NCBI RefSeq assembly: GCF_003014555.1
Contig: NZ_PYGE01000002.1
Coordinates: 186,001-250,000, forward strand
From: Haloactinopolyspora alba
GTDB taxonomy: Bacteria > Actinomycetota > Actinomycetes > Jiangellales > Jiangellaceae
Direction: 5' to 3'
Length of the DNA stretch: 64,000 bases
The first letter of the stretch is position 1. Each line of letters begins with the position of its first letter. Both the position numbers and the translations under genes were made by a program. This document shows positions 61,148 to 64,000 of this stretch, piece after piece. The notes below the pieces were generated by a model. It worked only from the letters and a program-made list of their open reading frames with translations, was not told the DNA's origin and searched no databases.

Positions 61148-62185
61148 GTGGTGCGACCACGAGGGACGCGAGCCTCGGGTGGAGCGTCCATGGCCGACGT
61201 CGCCAAGCTTGCCGGCGTCTCGGGTCAGACGGTCTCCCGAGTGGTCAACGGGCACGACCGGGTGACGGCCGAGACCCGCGACAGGGTCGAGACGGCGATG
61301 GAGCGGCTCGGCTACCGTGCCAACATCGCGGCCAGGGCGCTGGCCACCGGCCGGTTCGGCACCATCGGCGTCGTCATGTTCAAGCTCAGCGCTGTCGGAA
61401 ACATCCGCATCGTCGAGTCCGTCGTGGCCGGCGCCCAGGCCCGCGGCTACTCGGTGAGTCTTGCGGTGGTCGAGGACCCGACCGAGCAGAACGTCCGTGC
61501 TGCAGTCCGGGGTCTCACCGACCGCGCGGTGGACGGTGTGATCGTGATCGAGGCGCGGATCCTGGACACCCCGCACCTGAAGCTTCCGGAAGAGGTGCCG
61601 GTGGTCATCGTCGACAGCCGATCCGCACACGAGCATCCCACGTTCGGCATGGACGAGGCGGCCGGAGCGCGTGCCGCGGTCGGCCACTTGATCGATCTCG
61701 GGCACGCGACCGTGCACCATGTCGCCGGGCTGCCGGACTCCAATCCGGCCGAACGGCGTCGCGCCGCGTGGCAGCGTGCGCTCAAGCGCTCGAAGCGGGT
61801 CGTCCCCGAGTCCGCTGTCGGCGACTGGTCGCCGGAGTCCGGGTATGCCGCCGGCCGCCAGTTGCTGACCGACGCCTCCGTGACCGCCGTCTTCGTCGCC
61901 AACGACCAGATGGCGGTCGGAGTCCTGCGGGCGGCGGACGAACTGGGACGGCGGGTTCCGGACGATCTGAGCGTCGTCGGGTTCGACGACCTCGACTTCA
62001 CGCCGTACCTCACCCCGCCGCTGACCACCGTCCGCCAGGATCTCGGCGCGGTGGGACGGCGATCACTCGAGCATCTGATCGCACAGATCGAATCGTCGCA
62101 GGCCGCGCCCGTCACCCGTGACACGGTCCGGTTCGTCCGCCCTGAGCTGGTAGTTCGCGCTTCCACGGCGGCCCCCGAGCGCTGA
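61148..62185 (+). CDS. LacI family transcriptional regulator
   Basis: 345 residues. The HTH at about 17-35 is DVAKLAGVSGQTVSRVVNG, the hinge region reads YRANIAARALATGRFGTIG, and the periplasmic-binding-type effector domain ends DLSVVGFDDLDFTPYLTPPLTTVRQD (at about 275-300). It senses a sugar and most probably binds the three ATGTTTGCG(A/C)TAAC sites in this locus. GTG 61148 (or 61151) follows AGAGGAG at ten bases; ATG 61190 starts right at the HTH and is an alternative. Confidence 0.92.
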   Translation: MVRPRGTRASGGASMADVAKLAGVSGQTVSRVVNGHDRVTAETRDRVETAMERLGYRANIAARALATGRFGTIGVVMFKLSAVGNIRIVESVVAGAQARGYSVSLAVVEDPTEQNVRAAVRGLTDRAVDGVIVIEARILDTPHLKLPEEVPVVIVDSRSAHEHPTFGMDEAAGARAAVGHLIDLGHATVHHVAGLPDSNPAERRRAAWQRALKRSKRVVPESAVGDWSPESGYAAGRQLLTDASVTAVFVANDQMAVGVLRAADELGRRVPDDLSVVGFDDLDFTPYLTPPLTTVRQDLGAVGRRSLEHLIAQIESSQAAPVTRDTVRFVRPELVVRASTAAPER

Positions 62186-62187
62186 CC

Positions 62188-62218
62188 GCAGCGCCCTTGC
62201 GGTGCCGCCGGGCGCTGC
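62188..62218 (+). terminator. Hairpin after the LacI gene
   Basis: GCAGCGCCC (62188-62196) and GGGCGCTGC (62210-62218) right after the stop. It has no T-run but is well placed as a terminator. Confidence 0.6.
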
Positions 62219-62276
62219 CCGCGCGCTGACGGATGCGGCGAAGGATTCTCGACAGGGGTCTTGACGGAGGGGTCAA

Positions 62277-62290
62277 GTTAGCGCAAACAT
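62277..62290. promoter_or_regulatory. LacI-type operator in front of the secreted glycosidase
   Basis: GTTAGCGCAAACAT, the reverse complement of ATGTTTGCGCTAAC, one base different from the other two sites and more symmetrical (GTT-x-GCGC-x-AAC). It lies about 55 bp before the likely start at 62343. TTGACG at 62261 is a possible -35. Confidence 0.75.
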
Positions 62291-62342
62291 GAGGCGCTCA
62301 ACGCATCGACCCGATGCGACCGACTTCGTCGAGGACCGAGGG

Positions 62343-63545
62343 ATGATGCTCATGTTGCGCCAGCTGTCGATCACCGCACTGACGGCGGCCCTCGCCGTCA
62401 CCACCGCCGCTCACGCCGGGGGCGCCGCGAACGACCCCGACCGCGAGGCCCGGCCGGACGGCGCCGCCGGGCCGTCCCGCGTCGCCAACGGCGCGCTGGG
62501 TGCGAACTTCAACCAGAACCTCGACTCGGTGAACTACCGCGAGCTGCGTGAGGCCGGTGCCCAGTGGGTTCGAGGTTTCTACCCGATGCCGGCCACCGAC
62601 GACGGCGACCCGGCCGAGCACTTCGCCATCCGCAGCATCCGCGAGACGGCGGATCGGGGATTCAACACCATTCTGGCCCTGAAGTTCCCGTACAACCGGA
62701 AGTCGTTCCCCGAACCCGGCAGCGACGAGATGGCCGCGGAGCTGGCCCGACTGGACCAGGTCCTGCCGACCGTCATGGGCGAGGTCGACATCATGACGAT
62801 CGGCAACGAGCCGTTCATCGAAAGCCTGAAGGACGAACGCGACGAGCGGCTGAACGTCTTTTACGAGGCCGTCGCACGGCACGTCATCGAGTACCGCCGT
62901 GAGCACTGCGGACCGGAATGCGGCACCGACCTCTACATGGGTGCGCTGAACCGGCTCGACCTCCCCGGGCGCAGGACGGAAGCGGTCGAACGCTGGATGA
63001 CCTTCGTCCGGGAGACTCCGGAGATCGCAGGGGTGGACATCCACCCGCACGTACCCGACCCGGCACGCGTGCAGGCCTTTCTCGACTACATCCTGCCGCG
63101 GATGCGTCCGGATCAGACGTTCCTGGTCACCGAGTTCTCCATCGTGTGGTACTGGCGGCAGCACATGCGGGATCCGCTGTCGGCCGAGTTCGCCGGCAAG
63201 TACGGCTACGACCCCGGAACCTTGGTCTGGGAGTTCATCCGGGCGGCGATCGAGAACCCGGTCGGTCAGCGCGAGTGGCAGGACTTCCTGACGAGCAGCG
63301 ATTGGTTCATGAAGCAGTCGGACTTCCTGCGCGATCAGGTGGAGTTGTACCGCAGCACTGGCCGGTTGGCGGTGACCACCTACGGCTTCAGGCAGGACGT
63401 TCCGATGACGACGGACTTCGGACCGAACAAGCCGCCGTGGCTGCTCAACAGTGTGTACGCGGCGTACACGGTGAAGCCTCGGGGCAACGGGATGTCCGCT
63501 CGTGGCTACTGGGTGGACGATTTCAGGGCCCTGCAGCGGCGGTGA
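62343..63545 (+). CDS. Secreted clan GH-A-like glycoside hydrolase
   Basis: A 400-residue precursor. The signal peptide is 1-25 (LRQLSITALTAALAVTTAAHA). A TIM-barrel with DIMTIGNEPFIES (acid/base Glu156, N-E-P) and FLVTEFSIVWYW (nucleophile Glu264) places it in clan GH-A, near GH39/GH5-type enzymes; the exact family is not recognised. GVDIHPHVPDP is on a loop strand. It would cut the polysaccharide outside the cell. Start 62343 has GAGGG close by; ATG 62289 overlaps the operator and is less likely. Confidence 0.8.
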   Translation: MMLMLRQLSITALTAALAVTTAAHAGGAANDPDREARPDGAAGPSRVANGALGANFNQNLDSVNYRELREAGAQWVRGFYPMPATDDGDPAEHFAIRSIRETADRGFNTILALKFPYNRKSFPEPGSDEMAAELARLDQVLPTVMGEVDIMTIGNEPFIESLKDERDERLNVFYEAVARHVIEYRREHCGPECGTDLYMGALNRLDLPGRRTEAVERWMTFVRETPEIAGVDIHPHVPDPARVQAFLDYILPRMRPDQTFLVTEFSIVWYWRQHMRDPLSAEFAGKYGYDPGTLVWEFIRAAIENPVGQREWQDFLTSSDWFMKQSDFLRDQVELYRSTGRLAVTTYGFRQDVPMTTDFGPNKPPWLLNSVYAAYTVKPRGNGMSARGYWVDDFRALQRR

Positions 63546-63558
63546 CGCTGCTGTGCGG

Positions 63559-63612
63559 GTGATCATCAGGGGAGAACCAGCGCTGTGGCGGTAGCGATCC
63601 CCTGATGATCAC
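63559..63612. repeat. Intergenic hairpin, TGATCATC family copy C
   Basis: GTGATCATCAGGGGA (63559-63573) and its perfect complement (63598-63612). It lies between the glycosidase and the GH2 gene. It has the same TGATCATC...GATGATCA arms as the elements at 10365 and 12638. Confidence 0.8.
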
Positions 63613-63646
63613 GCGGTATACAACGGTGAAAAGGAGCGAGGAGCAC

Positions 63647-64000
63647 GTGCCGGAACACAGCTTGCATCCCCGTCCGCGGCTGGTGCGTGACGAGTGGAGG
63701 GACCTCTGCGGAACCTGGCGGTTCGCGTTCGACGATGACGACGAGGGCGAGCGGGGACGCTGGTTCGAGTCGCCGCCGGGTGTCTTCGACGCGACGATCG
63801 AGGTGCCGTATCCGCCCGAGTCGAAGCTCTCGGGCGTGCACGACCGGACCCGTCACCCGGTCCTGTGGTACCAGCGTGAGTTCACCGCGCCCGTCCCTGC
63901 CGGCGGTGATCGGCTGCTGCTGCACTTCGGCGCGGTGGACTACCGGGCCCGCGTGTGGCTCAACGGTGCACATCTGGTCGACCACGAGGGCGGGCACACG
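63647..64000 (+). CDS. Glycoside hydrolase family 2 protein, N-terminal part (cut by window end)
   Basis: The first 118 residues only. HPRPRLVRDEWRDLCGTWRF is the usual start of GH2 enzymes. The sugar-binding jelly roll follows with VPYPPESKLSGV, LWYQREF and HFGAVDYRARVWLNG (the last typical of beta-galactosidase/beta-glucuronidase-like proteins). No signal peptide is visible, so it would act inside the cell on imported oligosaccharides. GAGGAG lies before GTG 63647. The catalytic part is outside the window, so the specificity is unknown. Confidence 0.88.
   Translation, partial: MPEHSLHPRPRLVRDEWRDLCGTWRFAFDDDDEGERGRWFESPPGVFDATIEVPYPPESKLSGVHDRTRHPVLWYQREFTAPVPAGGDRLLLHFGAVDYRARVWLNGAHLVDHEGGHT

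Noticed and set aside
1-64000. CRISPR arrays, prophage genes, plasmid origins
   Set aside because: No regularly spaced repeat array, phage structural or integrase gene, or replication origin was seen; the tandem repeats found are of 15 and 19 bp without spacers.

Overview
The window is chromosomal DNA of a high-GC actinobacterium. The evidence is a very high third-position GC, many GTG/TTG starts and several apparently leaderless promoters. It also has the actinobacterial order radical SAM pair - RNase E/G - rplU - rpmA - obgE - proB - proA - nadD - rsfS, and F420-type PPOX and HelD-like proteins. The mix of sulfatases, GH51, GH2 and LacI/ABC sugar genes would suit a soil, plant-associated or marine actinomycete (for example a Jiangellales-like lineage), but the genus cannot be fixed from the sequence alone.

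Layout. 0.1-1.9 kb: two overlapping minus-strand genes for acidic, low-complexity proteins with WXG100-like helical parts. 2.1-17.1 kb: the conserved core block (TIGR03960/TIGR03936 radical SAM pair interrupted by an MBL hydrolase and a PhzF protein, then RNase E/G, L21, L27, Obg, ProB, ProA, a 48-residue membrane protein, NadD, RsfS and a histidine phosphatase), followed by tRNA-Ala(GGC) at 17.47 kb. 17.5-21.3 kb: a convergent pair of formylglycine-type sulfatases just downstream of the tRNA. 21.3-30.9 kb: an accessory region with LysR, short-chain and medium-chain reductases, small regulator/SRPBCC modules and several genes cut by deletions. It carries a 94-bp dispersed repeat with a palindromic core on each side of the LysR-reductase block. 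31-33.3 kb: an AraC gene and then a decayed stretch with an IS1380-type transposase remnant. 33.3-52.3 kb: mixed single genes and small operons, including a GlxA-type regulator, a HelD/HelR-like ATPase, an LPDTG surface protein, a TetR-controlled ferredoxin reductase/acyl desaturase pair, an S9 peptidase and a VOC-ArsR-SRPBCC operon. 52.3-64 kb: a carbohydrate locus with L-rhamnose mutarotase, two sulfatases, GH51 arabinofuranosidase, a sugar ABC importer, LacI, a secreted glycosidase and the start of a GH2 enzyme cut by the window end.

How the genes work together. The last 12 kb reads as a sulfated polysaccharide utilisation locus. A secreted hydrolase cuts polymer, the lipoprotein/two-permease importer brings in oligosaccharides, and sulfatases plus GH51/GH2 enzymes trim them. 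A 14-bp LacI-type sequence (ATGTTTGCGATAAC or its close variant) stands in front of the importer operon, the sulfatase and the secreted glycosidase, so the local LacI protein probably controls all three. Several other regulators have inverted repeats at the right place to be autoregulatory operators (ArsR at 30.4 and 52.3 kb, XRE-cupin at 29.1 kb, TetR at 42.7 and 44.9 kb).

Unusual points. Two divergent enzyme/regulator pairs (at 23.57 and 40.87 kb) have each lost both 5' ends and the shared promoter. Two genes carry apparent in-frame internal deletions. A family of intergenic hairpins with TGATCATC...GATGATCA arms recurs at 10.4, 12.65 and 63.6 kb, with a variant at 52.7 kb.
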